Of a stretch of 64,000 nucleotides of DNA, positions 1 to 9,074 are shown in pieces. The stretch is from Streptomyces geranii (GTDB lineage Bacteria; Actinomycetota; Actinomycetes; Streptomycetales; Streptomycetaceae). The DNA lies in assembly GCF_002954775.1 (NCBI RefSeq), contig NZ_PJME01000018.1, positions 1 to 64,000 on the forward strand, read 5' to 3'. Both the position numbers and the translations under genes were made by a program. The notes below the pieces were generated by a model. The model saw only the letters and a program-made list of their open reading frames with translations, was not told where the DNA came from and ran no database searches. The first letter of the stretch is position 1, and every line of letters starts with the position of its first letter.

Positions 1-13
1 AGAATCCGTCCAC

Positions 14-1456
14 GTGACCGCCGCACCCGCAAAGCCCCGCATCCCGAACGTTCTCGCCGGACGCTACGCCTCCGCCGAACTCGCCACCCTCTGGTCCCCC
101 GAGCAGAAGGTGAGGCTTGAGCGCCAGCTCTGGCTCGCCGTGCTGCGGGCCCAGAAGGACCTCGGGATCGACGTCCCCGACGCCGCCCTCGCCGACTACG
201 AGCGCGTCCTCGACACCGTGGACCTCGCCTCCATCGCCGAGCGCGAAAAGGTCACCCGGCACGACGTGAAGGCGCGTATCGAGGAGTTCAACGACCTCGC
301 CGGCCACGAGCACGTCCACAAGGGCATGACCTCCCGCGACCTCACCGAGAACGTGGAGCAGCTCCAGATCCGGCTCTCCCTGGAGCTGATGCGCGACCGC
401 ACGGTCGCCGTCCTCGCCCGCCTCGGCAAGCTCGCCGGCGAGTACGCCGAGCTGGTCATGGCCGGCCGCTCGCACAACGTGGCCGCCCAGGCCACCACCC
501 TCGGCAAGCGTTTCGCGACCGCCGCCGACGAGTTGCTCGTCGCGTACGCCCGGGTCGAGGAGCTGCTCAGCCGCTACCCGCTGCGCGGCATCAAGGGCCC
601 CGTGGGCACGGCCCAGGACATGCTGGACCTGCTCGGCGGCGACGCGGCCAAGCTCGCGGAGCTGGAGCAGCGGATCGCCGGCCACCTCGGCTTCTCCACC
701 GCCTTCACCTCGGTCGGCCAGGTCTACCCCCGCTCCCTCGACTACGAGGTCGTCACCGCGCTGGTCCAGCTGGCCGCCGCCCCCTCCTCCACCGCCAAGA
801 CGATCCGGCTGATGGCCGGGCACGAGCTGGTGACCGAGGGCTTCAAGCCCGGCCAGGTCGGCTCGTCGGCGATGCCGCACAAGATGAACACGCGGTCCTG
901 CGAGCGCGTCAACGGCCTCATGGTGATCCTGCGCGGCTACGCCTCGATGACGGGCGAGCTGGCGGGCGACCAGTGGAACGAGGGCGACGTGTCCTGCTCG
1001 GTGGTGCGCCGGGTGGCCCTCCCGGACGCGTTCTTCGCGCTCGACGGCCTCCTGGAGACGTTCCTGACGGTCCTCGACGAGTTCGGCGCCTTCCCGGCCG
1101 TCGTGGCCCGCGAGCTGGACCGCTACCTCCCCTTCCTCGCCACCACGAAGGTGCTGATGGGCGCGGTGCGCGCGGGCGTCGGTCGCGAGGTCGCGCACGA
1201 GGCCATCAAGGAGAACGCCGTCGCCTCCGCGCTCGCCATGCGCGAGCAGGGCGCCGAGCGCAACGAACTCCTCGACAAGCTCGCCGCCGACGAACGCATC
1301 CCCCTGGACCGCGCCCAGCTCGACGCCCTGATGGCCGACAAGCTGTCCTTCACGGGCGCCGCCGCCGACCAGGTCGCCTCGGTCGTCGCCCGGATCGAGG
1401 AGATCGCCAAGCAGCACCCGGAGGCCGCGGCCTACACCCCCGGAGCGATCCTCTGA
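14..1456 (+). CDS. purB: Adenylosuccinate lyase
   Basis: This 480-residue cytosolic enzyme of purine synthesis cleaves SAICAR and adenylosuccinate with release of fumarate. The family signature SSAMPHKMN is present in the middle of the protein (about residues 288-296), followed by a typical all-helical C-terminal half. The start is a GTG at the window edge, and the length fits actinobacterial PurB. Its TGA stop overlaps the start of the downstream glycosylase gene, so the two are probably co-transcribed and translationally coupled. Confidence is high from the signature and full-length family resemblance. Confidence 0.96.
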   Translation: MTAAPAKPRIPNVLAGRYASAELATLWSPEQKVRLERQLWLAVLRAQKDLGIDVPDAALADYERVLDTVDLASIAEREKVTRHDVKARIEEFNDLAGHEHVHKGMTSRDLTENVEQLQIRLSLELMRDRTVAVLARLGKLAGEYAELVMAGRSHNVAAQATTLGKRFATAADELLVAYARVEELLSRYPLRGIKGPVGTAQDMLDLLGGDAAKLAELEQRIAGHLGFSTAFTSVGQVYPRSLDYEVVTALVQLAAAPSSTAKTIRLMAGHELVTEGFKPGQVGSSAMPHKMNTRSCERVNGLMVILRGYASMTGELAGDQWNEGDVSCSVVRRVALPDAFFALDGLLETFLTVLDEFGAFPAVVARELDRYLPFLATTKVLMGAVRAGVGREVAHEAIKENAVASALAMREQGAERNELLDKLAADERIPLDRAQLDALMADKLSFTGAAADQVASVVARIEEIAKQHPEAAAYTPGAIL

Positions 1457-2004
1457 CCCGCACACCCCGCTTCACCCAGGCAGACCTGGAGGCCGCCCGC
1501 GACCGTCTCGTACCGGACGTCGTCGCGGGCGGCCTCCAGGTCCTGTTCTGCGGCATCAACCCGGGCCTGATGACAGCGGCGACGGGCCACCACTTCGCCC
1601 GCCCGGGCAACCGTTTCTGGCCCGTCCTCCATCTCTCCGGCTTCACACCGAGGCTGCTCAGGCCCGCCGAACAGGCCGAGTTGCTGTCATACGGCCTCGG
1701 CATCACGAACGTCGTAGCTCGGGCGACCGCCCGAGCCGACGAACTCTCGGCCGAGGAGTACCGCGAGGGCGGACGCCTGCTGACCGAGAAGGTGACACGA
1801 CTACGGCCCCGCTGGCTGGCCGTCGTGGGCGTGACGGCGTACCGGGTCGCCTTCGACGACCGCAGGGCGCAAGTGGGCCCTCAGGAGCGGCAGTTCGGCG
1901 ACACGCGCGTGTGGGTGCTGCCCAACCCGAGCGGCCTGAACGCCCATTGGACAGCGGCGACCATGGCGGAGGAGTTCGGCCGCCTGCGGGAGGCGGCTTC
2001 CTAG
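1453..2004 (+). CDS. mug: Mug-type G/U(T) mismatch-specific DNA glycosylase, apparent CTG start
   Basis: This is a 183-residue uracil-DNA glycosylase of the Mug/TDG family, which removes uracil or thymine from mismatches with guanine. The catalytic region reads CGINPGL near residue 35, with ATGHHFARPGNRFWP just after, and the C-terminal motif LPNPSGLNAHW is intact. The frame has no ATG, GTG or TTG that fits: the only in-frame position that matches the conserved N-terminus (LTRTPRFTQADLEAARDRL) is a CTG whose last two bases share the purB stop (CTGA, where relatives usually show ATGA). The next ATG, at 1569, would remove the catalytic motif. A non-AUG start or a sequencing error at one base are both possible. 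Confidence 0.85.
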   Translation: MTRTPRFTQADLEAARDRLVPDVVAGGLQVLFCGINPGLMTAATGHHFARPGNRFWPVLHLSGFTPRLLRPAEQAELLSYGLGITNVVARATARADELSAEEYREGGRLLTEKVTRLRPRWLAVVGVTAYRVAFDDRRAQVGPQERQFGDTRVWVLPNPSGLNAHWTAATMAEEFGRLREAAS

Positions 2005-2049
2005 CCCGTGTACGGGGCGGGCGGGGCGGCGCGTACGTCCGTCCCGCCT

Positions 2050-2778
2050 TCACGCATCCCGCTGCCGTACGCTCCACGCTCCCGCCAGCAGCGCGCCGCC
2101 CGCCCACAGCGCGGTCACGGCCAGCCCGGTCCAGGGGCCCAGTGACCCGTCCCAGCTCGCATGAAGCACCACCTGACCCGCCTTGTCGGGCAGGAAGTCG
2201 GCGACCGTACCCGAAACCCCGCCGACCACGAACGAGACGATCAGCAGGAACGGGACCAGGACGCTCAGCGTGGCGACTCCGCTGCGCAGCAGGGCGGTCA
2301 GGCCTGCCGCGAGCAGGCTCATCAGGGTGAGGTAGAGACCACAACCGATCACGCCCCGCAGCCCCTCCGCCCAGGACAAGCTGTTCGCGTCGGCGCCGAG
2401 GGCCGCCCTGCCGACCGCCAGGCTCACTCCCCCGGCGATCAGGCCGACACCCATGACGTGTACGGCGACTGCCACCACCATCGCCGCGAACCAGCGGCCC
2501 CGGCGCGGCACCGCCGCAAGCGTGACCCGGAGTCCACCGCCCTGGAACTCGGACGACACCGCCGTCGCGCCGAAGGCGACCGCCGCGATCTGGCCGAAGC
2601 TGACGCCGAAGAAGGACGCGAACAGTGGGTCGAAGTCCTTCTCGTCCGTGCCTGAGTCGAGTCCGGCGAGCGCCGAGAACAGGGCCGTGGCCAGTACGAC
2701 CGCGCACAGTGCCCCGAGCAGCGACCGCAGGGTACGGATCTTGAACAGCTCGGCGTGCAGTACGGGTACGAAGGGCAT
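2050..2778 (-). CDS. ABC-2 type transporter permease
   Basis: This 242-residue integral membrane protein has about six hydrophobic segments, beginning with one near residues 20-38, and resembles the permeases of the ABC-2 drug/lipid exporter class. It starts with ATG two bases after the stop of the ATP-binding subunit gene, so the two are one operon reading leftward. The substrate cannot be read from sequence. A two-component pair lies divergently upstream, a common arrangement in which the kinase senses the exported compound or an envelope stress. Confidence 0.88.
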   Translation of the reverse strand: MPFVPVLHAELFKIRTLRSLLGALCAVVLATALFSALAGLDSGTDEKDFDPLFASFFGVSFGQIAAVAFGATAVSSEFQGGGLRVTLAAVPRRGRWFAAMVVAVAVHVMGVGLIAGGVSLAVGRAALGADANSLSWAEGLRGVIGCGLYLTLMSLLAAGLTALLRSGVATLSVLVPFLLIVSFVVGGVSGTVADFLPDKAGQVVLHASWDGSLGPWTGLAVTALWAGGALLAGAWSVRQRDA

Positions 2779-2780
2779 GG

Positions 2781-3716
2781 TCAGGCCTCCTGGGGCTGCG
2801 GGGCGATGGTGGTCGTGAACTCCGTCGCCGAGGCGGTCAGGTCAAGGTAGGCCTGCTCCAAGGTGCCCTCGTCGGCGGCCAGTTCCAGGACCGTCAGGCC
2901 CGCCGCCGAGACCAGTCGGCCGATGTCGTCCACGCGCGCGTGCTCCACGGTCCAGTGGCCGTCGGCGTGCGCGGCGGCCTCGTATCCGTGCTTCGCCAGT
3001 ACGCGGCGCAGGGCCGGGCCGCCGTCCGAGATGCGCACGCGCACGCGTGGCCTCACCCGGGCGTCGATGAACTCGCGCATCGGGGTGTCGGCCAACAGCC
3101 GTCCTCGCCCGAGGACGACCAGGTGATCGGCGAAGGACGCGGTCTCGTTCATGAGGTGGGACGAGACCAGGACCGTACGACCCTCCCCCGCAAGCCTGCG
3201 CAGCAACCCGCGGATCCAGACGATGCCTTCGGGGTCGAGGCCGTTCGAGGGCTCGTCGAGCAGCACCACCTCCGGGTCGCCGAGCAGCGCCGCCGCGATG
3301 CCGAGGCGCTGGCGCATGCCCAGGGAGTACGTCTTCACCCTGCGCCTCGCGACCGAGGTGAGCCCCGTCTCGGCCAGCACCTCGTCGACCCGGCGGTCCG
3401 GGATGCGGTTGCTCACCGCGAGGGCCCGGAGGTGGTCGTAGGCGGTGCGGGAGCCGTGGGCGGCCTGGGCGTCGAGGAGGGCGCCGACCCTGCGGAGGGG
3501 CTCGTCGAGGGTGGCGTAGGCCCGGCCGCCGACGGTGGCGGTGCCGTGGGTCGGGCGGTCCAGGCCGAGGACGAGCCGCATGGTCGTGGACTTCCCGGCG
3601 CCGTTGGGGCCGAGGAAGCCGGTGACCCGGCCGGGTTCGACGGTGAAGGTGAGCCGGTCGACGGCTCGTGCGGTGCCGTACTCCTTGGTGAGGTCCCTGA
3701 CGTCGATGCTGGTCAT
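2781..3716 (-). CDS. ABC transporter ATP-binding subunit
   Basis: This 311-residue ATPase energises the adjacent permease. Walker A is GPNGAGKST near residue 38, the signature is SLGMRQRLGIA, and Walker B with its D-loop is VVLLDEPSNGLDPEG. A C-terminal extension of about 90 residues is typical of the ABC-2 exporter ATPases. I take the ATG at 3716 as start because the longer frame upstream has no family similarity and runs through the promoter region shared with the histidine kinase gene. The substrate is unknown. Confidence 0.9.
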   Translation of the reverse strand: MTSIDVRDLTKEYGTARAVDRLTFTVEPGRVTGFLGPNGAGKSTTMRLVLGLDRPTHGTATVGGRAYATLDEPLRRVGALLDAQAAHGSRTAYDHLRALAVSNRIPDRRVDEVLAETGLTSVARRRVKTYSLGMRQRLGIAAALLGDPEVVLLDEPSNGLDPEGIVWIRGLLRRLAGEGRTVLVSSHLMNETASFADHLVVLGRGRLLADTPMREFIDARVRPRVRVRISDGGPALRRVLAKHGYEAAAHADGHWTVEHARVDDIGRLVSAAGLTVLELAADEGTLEQAYLDLTASATEFTTTIAPQPQEA

Positions 3717-3824
3717 GGCAGCAGCCTGGCCGGGCCGGCGGGGGTGGGGCCTCCCCCGTCCGTGGAGAGCCTCTCCCCCGCTCGGGGGAGGTCCGTTGTC
3801 AGTGGTGGCTGTCACGATGTCCGC

Positions 3825-5060
3825 ATGGCCCGCTTTCTGCGCCCGTTGTCACGGGGGACGACGTACACGCGCTTGCTGCACCTGTGGGTGCCGATGCTCG
3901 TCGTGAGCGTGTGGATGTTCATCGACATGTCGACTCCGTGGGTGCCGGCCGCCGTTCTGCTGGTCGTCGGGCTGATTCCCGGCGTGCGGCTGGGTGAGGG
4001 GGTGCAGGCCCGGCTGCTGCTGACGCCAAGTGAGCCTGCCTCGGAGTCTGCGATCTCCGTCGCCCCTTCGGCGAGTTGGCGGGACCGGCTGCGAACCGTG
4101 CTGTGGCTGGAAGTGCGGATGGTCCTCGGGCCGGTGGCCATGGGGGCCTGTGTCTGGCTGCCGCTGACCTCCGTCGACCTCGTCCGGGCCGCTGTCGGGC
4201 ACTTCTCCGCCGAGAATCCCTTCCTGCCCGCCTCGCAGCCGCCGTGGGCGTACGCCCTGCTCGCGCCGCTGCCCCTGCTCGCCCTCTACGGTGTCGTGGT
4301 CGGGCTCGGGGAGCTGATCACCGTCGCCGCGCGGAGCCTGCTGGGGCCGTCGGCGTCCGAGCGGCTGGCCGCGCTGGAGGAGCGTACCGAGCAACTGCTG
4401 GAGCGCGGTCGGATCGCGCGCGAGCTGCACGACTCCATAGGGCACGCGCTCACCGTGGCGGTGGTCCAGGCGGGGGCCGCCCAGGCGGCCGGTGACCCGG
4501 AGTTCACCGATCGGGCCCTGGGCGCCATCGAGGAGACCGGGCGGGCCGCCCTGCTCGATCTGGAGCGGGTGCTGGGGGTGCTGCGCGAGGCGGAGCGTCC
4601 GGCGGGCAGCCGTCCTGCCCTTGTCGAAGCCGATCGGCTGCTGGAGTCGGCGCGGGCCTCCGGGGCGAAGGTCGACGCCGAACTGACCGGGCCGCTGGGC
4701 GAGTTGCCGGGGCCCGTGTCCCGCGAGGGGTACCGCATCCTCCAGGAGTCGCTCACCAACGTGCTGCGGCACGCGGGGTCGGTTCCGGTGCGGGTCCGGG
4801 TGGCGGTCGCGGACGGCTCGCTGGTCCTCGACGTCCGCAATCCGCTCATCGCCCCGATATCCGGGCCGATACCCCGGCCCGGCCTCGGCGGCGGCGGTCT
4901 GCGCGGGATACGGGAGCGGGCCGCGCTGCTCGGCGGGCGGGCGTCGGCGGGGGTCGACGAGGAGGCCGGTGAGTGGCGGGTGCTTGTCCGACTGCCGGTC
5001 GGGGAGGGCGGGTTGGGGCCGGGAGCCCGGCGGCGGGTCGGTCTGCTTGATCTACGCTGA
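3825..5060 (+). CDS. Two-component sensor histidine kinase (HisKA_3, NarL-type)
   Basis: This 411-residue kinase has four or more N-terminal membrane segments (about residues 15-170). A dimerisation and phosphoacceptor helix follows, with the H-box RELHDSIGHALT (His202), and a C-terminal HATPase domain with SLTNVLRHA and a GGGGLRGIRERA G-box. The ATG at 3825 is chosen because membrane segments begin right after it. The response regulator gene follows after four bases. Divergent orientation to the ABC exporter suggests the pair controls that exporter, which is inference. Confidence 0.9.
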   Translation: MARFLRPLSRGTTYTRLLHLWVPMLVVSVWMFIDMSTPWVPAAVLLVVGLIPGVRLGEGVQARLLLTPSEPASESAISVAPSASWRDRLRTVLWLEVRMVLGPVAMGACVWLPLTSVDLVRAAVGHFSAENPFLPASQPPWAYALLAPLPLLALYGVVVGLGELITVAARSLLGPSASERLAALEERTEQLLERGRIARELHDSIGHALTVAVVQAGAAQAAGDPEFTDRALGAIEETGRAALLDLERVLGVLREAERPAGSRPALVEADRLLESARASGAKVDAELTGPLGELPGPVSREGYRILQESLTNVLRHAGSVPVRVRVAVADGSLVLDVRNPLIAPISGPIPRPGLGGGGLRGIRERAALLGGRASAGVDEEAGEWRVLVRLPVGEGGLGPGARRRVGLLDLR

Positions 5061-5064
5061 CCGG

Positions 5065-5730
5065 ATGCCCGTAACCGTGCTCCTGGTCGACGACGAGCCC
5101 CTCGTGCGGGCCGGTCTGCGGGCCGTGCTGGAGGCTCAGCCCGACATCGAGGTCGTCGGGGAGGCCGCCGACGGGGCCGCCGTCATTCCGCTGGTGCGGC
5201 GGTTGCGGCCCGATGTGGTCGCCATGGATGTGCGGATGCCGTTGATGGACGGGATCGAGGCCACGCGCGCGGTGCTGCGGACGGTGCCGGAGCCGCCGAA
5301 GATCCTGGTGATCACCACCTTCGAGAACGACGAGTACGTGTACGAGGCGCTTCGGGCCGGGGCCGACGGGTTCCTGCTCAAGCGGGCCCGGCCTGCCGAG
5401 ATCGTGCACGCGGTGCGGCTGGTCGCCGAAGGGGAGTCGTTGCTGTTTCCGGCCTCGGTGCGGCGGTTGGCGGCCGAGTACGGGGGCGAGGGCGGTGGGA
5501 ATCGGGCCGCCCGGGCCGTTCTGGAGCGGGCCCGGCTGACCGAGCGGGAGGCGGAGGTGCTGCGGCTGATGGCCCGGGGACTGTCCAACGCGGAGATCGC
5601 CGCCCGGCTGCTCGTCGGGACCGAGACCGTGAAGTCGCACGTCAGCGCGGTGCTGGCGAAACTCGGGGCCCGGGATCGTACGCAGGCGGTCATCGTGGCG
5701 TACGAGTCCGGGTTCGTGGCGCCCGGATGA
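5065..5730 (+). CDS. LuxR/NarL-family response regulator
   Basis: This 221-residue DNA-binding regulator has a receiver domain with the acidic pair Asp9/Asp10, the phospho-acceptor Asp55 in AMDVRMP, and a conserved Lys in DGFLLK. A C-terminal LuxR-type helix-turn-helix (LTEREAEVLRLMARGLSNAE to VKSHVSAVLAKLG, about residues 155-205) follows. It is the partner of the kinase whose gene ends four bases upstream. The likely target is the divergent ABC exporter. Confidence 0.93.
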   Translation: MPVTVLLVDDEPLVRAGLRAVLEAQPDIEVVGEAADGAAVIPLVRRLRPDVVAMDVRMPLMDGIEATRAVLRTVPEPPKILVITTFENDEYVYEALRAGADGFLLKRARPAEIVHAVRLVAEGESLLFPASVRRLAAEYGGEGGGNRAARAVLERARLTEREAEVLRLMARGLSNAEIAARLLVGTETVKSHVSAVLAKLGARDRTQAVIVAYESGFVAPG

Positions 5731-5857
5731 TCCCCACCGGTCCGACAGGTCGGGGACGTCCGGCTCTCGCCCGACCGCTCCGCGCCGAGTACGATCCGCC
5801 CCACACGCGCACGAGCGCTCCGCTGGAAGCGCGATGATGAACCCGCGGGCCGGTGGA

Positions 5858-5935
5858 GGCTTGTCGCGCCCCCGCAGCGGAGCCACAGATGGACGACAGC
5901 CCCGCGCCCCTTTTCGGGGCGCGGTCGCACACCCG
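5858..5935. repeat. Dispersed Streptomyces intergenic repeat, long form (copy 1)
   Basis: The element reads TTGTCGCGCC..GCAGCGGAGCCACAGATGGACGACAGCCCCGCGCCCC in pieces and ends in a GC hairpin (CGCGCCCC tttt GGGGCGCG). Two further copies with the same insert lie at 38575 and 48945. It lies in the 240-base gap between the response regulator and the ROK gene. Confidence 0.7.
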
Positions 5936-5970
5936 CCTTCACCAGGTCGGCTTAGCTGGGAGGACGTACG

Positions 5971-7128
5971 TTGGGGCAGCTGACCGGCGGGGATCCCTCG
6001 CTGCTGCGAAGGATCAACTCCGCGGTGGTGCTGCACGCGCTGCGTGCCACGGACTGCGCGACGCTGACCGAGATCACCCGGGTGACCGGGCTGTCCCGGC
6101 CGACCGTCGAGGGCGTCGTCGAGGGGCTCATGGACGGCGGGCTCGTGGTCGAGAAGGCCGCCGACGAGAGCGTCGCCCGGCGGCAGGGGCGGCCCGCGCG
6201 GCGGTTCAGGTTCCGGGCCGAGGCCGGGCATCTGCTGGGGCTGGAGATCGGCTCCCACCGGGTCGCCGCGCTGCTGTCCGACCTCGACGGGCGGCTCCTG
6301 GGGTCGATCTCGAAGGACGTCGACGAGGCGGCCCCCGCCGACGAGCGGCTGGAGCGGCTGCGGTCGGCGGTCGCCGAGCTGCTGCGCCGGGCCGGGGTGG
6401 CCCGTGACTCGCTGCGGGCCGTGGGCGTGGCCACACCCGGGATCGTGGAGGCCGACGGGGTCGTACGGCTGTGCACCGCGCTGCCCGAGTGGACCGGGCT
6501 GCGGCTCGGCGAACGGCTCGGCCGGTCCTTCAAGTGCCCGGTGCTCGTCGAGAACGACGCCAACGCGGCGGCCGTCGCCGAGCACTGGAAGGGCGCCGCG
6601 ATCGGCTCCGACGACATCGTGTTCGTCCTCGCCGGGCTCAGTCCCGGCGCCGGTTCGCTGATCGGCGGGCGGCTGCACCGGGGTTACGGCGGGGCGGCCG
6701 GGGAGATCGGCGCGCTGCATCTGCTGGGCCGGGAGGCGACCCCGGAGGCGCTGCTGTCGACCACGGGCGAGCCCCTGCACCCGCTCGACGAGGTGGCCGT
6801 CGCCTCGGTGTTCCGCCGCGCGCGCGAGGGCGACGAACAGGCCCGCGCGGCCGTCGACCGCTTCATCCAGCGGCTCGTCCATGACGTGGCCGCGCTCGTG
6901 CTGGCCCTCGACCCGGAGCTGGTCGTCGTCGGGGGGTGGGCGGCGGGGCTGGACGGGCTGCTGGAGCCGTTGCGCGACGAGTTGGCGCGGTACTGTCTGC
7001 GACCGCCGGGCGTGTCCCTGTCCCTCTTGGGGGAGGCCGCTGTGGCTACGGGTGCGCTGCGGCTCGCTCTCGATCATGTCGAGGAGCAGTTGTTCGCGGT
7101 GGAGGGGACTGTGACGGCCCGGCGGTAA
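5971..7128 (+). CDS. ROK-family transcriptional regulator
   Basis: This 385-residue protein has an N-terminal winged helix (about residues 12-65, with the recognition stretch LSRPTVEGVVEGL) fused to a ROK sugar-kinase-like fold. The ATP/sugar-site segment ENDANAAAVAEHW is present. The TTG start is supported by GGGAGG eight bases upstream. The cysteine-rich zinc motif of typical ROK repressors (CxCGxxGCxE) is absent: the aligned stretch reads GEIGALHLLG. It probably senses a sugar or sugar phosphate. No sugar transport genes are adjacent, so its target is unclear. Confidence 0.85.
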   Translation: MGQLTGGDPSLLRRINSAVVLHALRATDCATLTEITRVTGLSRPTVEGVVEGLMDGGLVVEKAADESVARRQGRPARRFRFRAEAGHLLGLEIGSHRVAALLSDLDGRLLGSISKDVDEAAPADERLERLRSAVAELLRRAGVARDSLRAVGVATPGIVEADGVVRLCTALPEWTGLRLGERLGRSFKCPVLVENDANAAAVAEHWKGAAIGSDDIVFVLAGLSPGAGSLIGGRLHRGYGGAAGEIGALHLLGREATPEALLSTTGEPLHPLDEVAVASVFRRAREGDEQARAAVDRFIQRLVHDVAALVLALDPELVVVGGWAAGLDGLLEPLRDELARYCLRPPGVSLSLLGEAAVATGALRLALDHVEEQLFAVEGTVTARR

Positions 7129-7162
7129 GTGTTCCCCTGAAGGTGGTGTGAACACTGCGGGC

Positions 7163-7213
7163 GCGTCGTGGCTGGTCGCGCAGTTCCCCGCGCCCCCTTG
7201 GGGCGCGGGTGAA
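7163..7213. repeat. Dispersed Streptomyces intergenic repeat, short form (copy A1)
   Basis: GTGGCTGGTCGCGCAGTTCC followed by CCGCGCCCC and a complementary GGGGCGCGG forms a hairpin between the convergent ROK and GntR genes. It may act as a bidirectional terminator. Confidence 0.7.
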
Positions 7214-7233
7214 CCTCGGATGTTGTACGGCCG

Positions 7234-7995
7234 TCAGGACGCCTGGCGCTCCGGGCCGTGGTGTATTTCCACTCCCCCGCTGTCGCCGAACGTCAGGCGG
7301 CACGTGTCAGCGCGATACGTGGCGACGGAGAGCGCCGCCGTACGGCCCCCCGCGAAGAAGCGGGTCGTGACGACCAGGACCGGCGCCCCGGGGAGGCGGT
7401 CCAGTTCCTTCGCGTCGTCCGCGCGGGCCGAGCCCAGTTCCACCGCGCGGTCCTGGCCCTCCAGCTCCAGGCGCTGGAGTTCACGCAGCACCGCACGCGC
7501 GCGTGCCGCGCCCGACGGAGCGTCGATCGCCGAGAGGTCGGGCACCGAGAGGGCCGGGACGTAGAGGAGTTCGGCGGCGACCGGCTGGCCGTGCGAGACG
7601 CGGGAGCGGCGCACGGTGTGGACGGGCTCGTCCCGGCCGGTCTCCAGGGCGGCGGCGACCGCCGCGGACGGGACGGCCGGCGCGCTGTCCACGGGCTGCC
7701 AGGCGTCGTCCGCCGCCCCCGGCCACGCGTGCCGGGCCGTGCCGACGGCGACGCCCATGCGCGGCGGCGCGACGGTCGTGCCGACGCCCCGGCGGCGCTG
7801 CAGCCGGCCTTCGAGTTCGAGCTGCTCCAGTGCCTGGCGGAGCGTGGCGCGGGCGACGCCGAAGCGGGCCGCGAGATCGCGCTCGTTGGGCAGGATCTCG
7901 CCCACGGTGAACTCGGAGTCCAGTGCCTCACTGAGCACGGTCTTCAGATGCCAGTACTTCGGCTCCGGCACCGTTTCCAACTGCGTGGTCCCCAC
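7234..7995 (-). CDS. GntR-family (HutC-type) transcriptional regulator
   Basis: This 253-residue regulator has an N-terminal winged helix (about residues 12-75, NERDLAARFGVARATLRQAL then LEGRLQRRRGVGT) and a C-terminal UTRA-type effector domain. The GTG start is preceded by GGAGG at five bases. A partly symmetrical AT-rich site upstream at 8038-8053 could be an autoregulatory operator. Its effector and regulon are not evident from the neighbours. Confidence 0.88.
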   Translation of the reverse strand: MGTTQLETVPEPKYWHLKTVLSEALDSEFTVGEILPNERDLAARFGVARATLRQALEQLELEGRLQRRRGVGTTVAPPRMGVAVGTARHAWPGAADDAWQPVDSAPAVPSAAVAAALETGRDEPVHTVRRSRVSHGQPVAAELLYVPALSVPDLSAIDAPSGAARARAVLRELQRLELEGQDRAVELGSARADDAKELDRLPGAPVLVVTTRFFAGGRTAALSVATYRADTCRLTFGDSGGVEIHHGPERQAS

Positions 7996-8037
7996 CCTGT
8001 CCTCCGCAATCGCCGTGGTCCGGCGGCTTTTTAGTGC

Positions 8038-8053
8038 CCTTGTTTATTAAAGG
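8038..8053. promoter_or_regulatory. Possible operator/promoter of the GntR gene
   Basis: CCTTGTTTATTAAAGG has CCTT/AAGG ends and an AT-rich middle that is unusual in this DNA. It lies 43 bases ahead of the GntR start on the opposite strand. Assignment to GntR is by position only. Confidence 0.35.
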
Positions 8054-8092
8054 TTGTTGCACTTTCCTGCGACCATAGGACGGCCCCGATGC

Positions 8093-8106
8093 TTGGTCAA
8101 GACCAA
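8093..8106. other. Perfect palindrome directly after the ECF41 stop codon
   Basis: TTGGTC-AA-GACCAA is a perfect inverted repeat ending one base before the stop codon of the ECF41 gene (minus strand). It could be a short terminator for that gene or an operator in front of the GntR gene. Confidence 0.35.
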
Positions 8107-9009
8107 TCAGCGTTCCTGAAGAGGGGTCAGAAAGCGCACCTTGTCCGGGTTCCGGATGATGTACATGCGCTGGATACGACCGTCCGCCACATCCAACTGG
8201 AAGACGGCGTCGGGCCTGCCCGCGGCCAGCACGAGCACGGCGAATCCGCCGTTGACCTCCAGGAAGCGGAACGACACGTCCGCGAGCCCCTTGGCCGCGA
8301 TGCCGAGGGCGAAACGGCTCACGTGATCGGCCGACTCCAGGACGCGGCGCGGTGCCTGCGCGAGGCCGCCGCTGTCGGCGACGAGGCTGACGTCCGGGGC
8401 GAGGAGTTCCATGAGGCCCGCGAGGTCGCCCCGTTCGGCGGCGGCGAGAAAACGTTCGGTCAGATCCCGACGCCGGGCCGGGTCGACCTCGTACCGCGGA
8501 CGCCGTTCGTCCACGTGCCGCCGGGCACGCCCGGCGAGCTGACGTACCGCCGGCTCCGCGCGGTCGAGCATGGCGGCGATCTCCGCGAAGGGGTAGCCGA
8601 AGGCCTCCCGGAGGACGAACACCGCGCGTTCCAGAGGCGAGAGGGACTCCAGGACGACCATGACGGCGAGGGACACGGTGTCGGCGAGGACGGCCCGCTC
8701 GGCCGCGTCCGGGACGGTGCCTGTCACGTCGGTGAGTTCGGTGACGTACGGCTCGGGCAGCCACGGGCCGACGTACGTCTCGCCGCGCGTGCTCAGCTGG
8801 CGCAACCGGTCGATGGCGAGCCGGGTCGTGACGCGCACGAGGTAGCCGCGCGGTTCGCGTACGCCGGTCCGGTCGGCGCCGGCCCAGCGCAGCCACGCGT
8901 CCTGGACGACGTCCTCGGCGTCGGCCACCCGGCCGAGCATGCGGTAGGCGACGCCCATGAGGACGGGCCGGTGCTCTTCGAAGACGTCGGTCGCGGTGTC
9001 GGCGGTCAC
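8107..9009 (-). CDS. ECF41-type RNA polymerase sigma factor with C-terminal SnoaL-like domain
   Basis: This 300-residue sigma factor has regions sigma2 (about residues 10-80, DAEDVVQDAWLRW) and sigma4 (about 120-180, SPLERAVFVLREAFGYPFAEI). A SnoaL-like C-terminal domain of about 100 residues follows, which in ECF41 factors modulates activity in place of an anti-sigma factor. Group hallmarks seen are WLPEP after sigma2 and NPDK near the C-terminus; the DGGGK-like linker motif is degenerate (ADSGG). ECF41 genes usually sit beside a small oxidoreductase or CMD gene; here an alpha/beta hydrolase is divergent instead. Confidence 0.9.
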   Translation of the reverse strand: MTADTATDVFEEHRPVLMGVAYRMLGRVADAEDVVQDAWLRWAGADRTGVREPRGYLVRVTTRLAIDRLRQLSTRGETYVGPWLPEPYVTELTDVTGTVPDAAERAVLADTVSLAVMVVLESLSPLERAVFVLREAFGYPFAEIAAMLDRAEPAVRQLAGRARRHVDERRPRYEVDPARRRDLTERFLAAAERGDLAGLMELLAPDVSLVADSGGLAQAPRRVLESADHVSRFALGIAAKGLADVSFRFLEVNGGFAVLVLAAGRPDAVFQLDVADGRIQRMYIIRNPDKVRFLTPLQER

Positions 9010-9074
9010 GGCCCCATCCCAACCCGCCGCCGCGGACCGTGTCCAGCGAGTTCACTGCCGGCGGCCACCAGGGG

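Noticed and set aside
4846..7155. A 769-codon open frame on the minus strand across the response regulator and ROK genes
   Set aside because: It is antisense to well-conserved genes, rich in Pro/Arg/Gly/Gln and without any domain. Such frames are common shadows in DNA of this composition.
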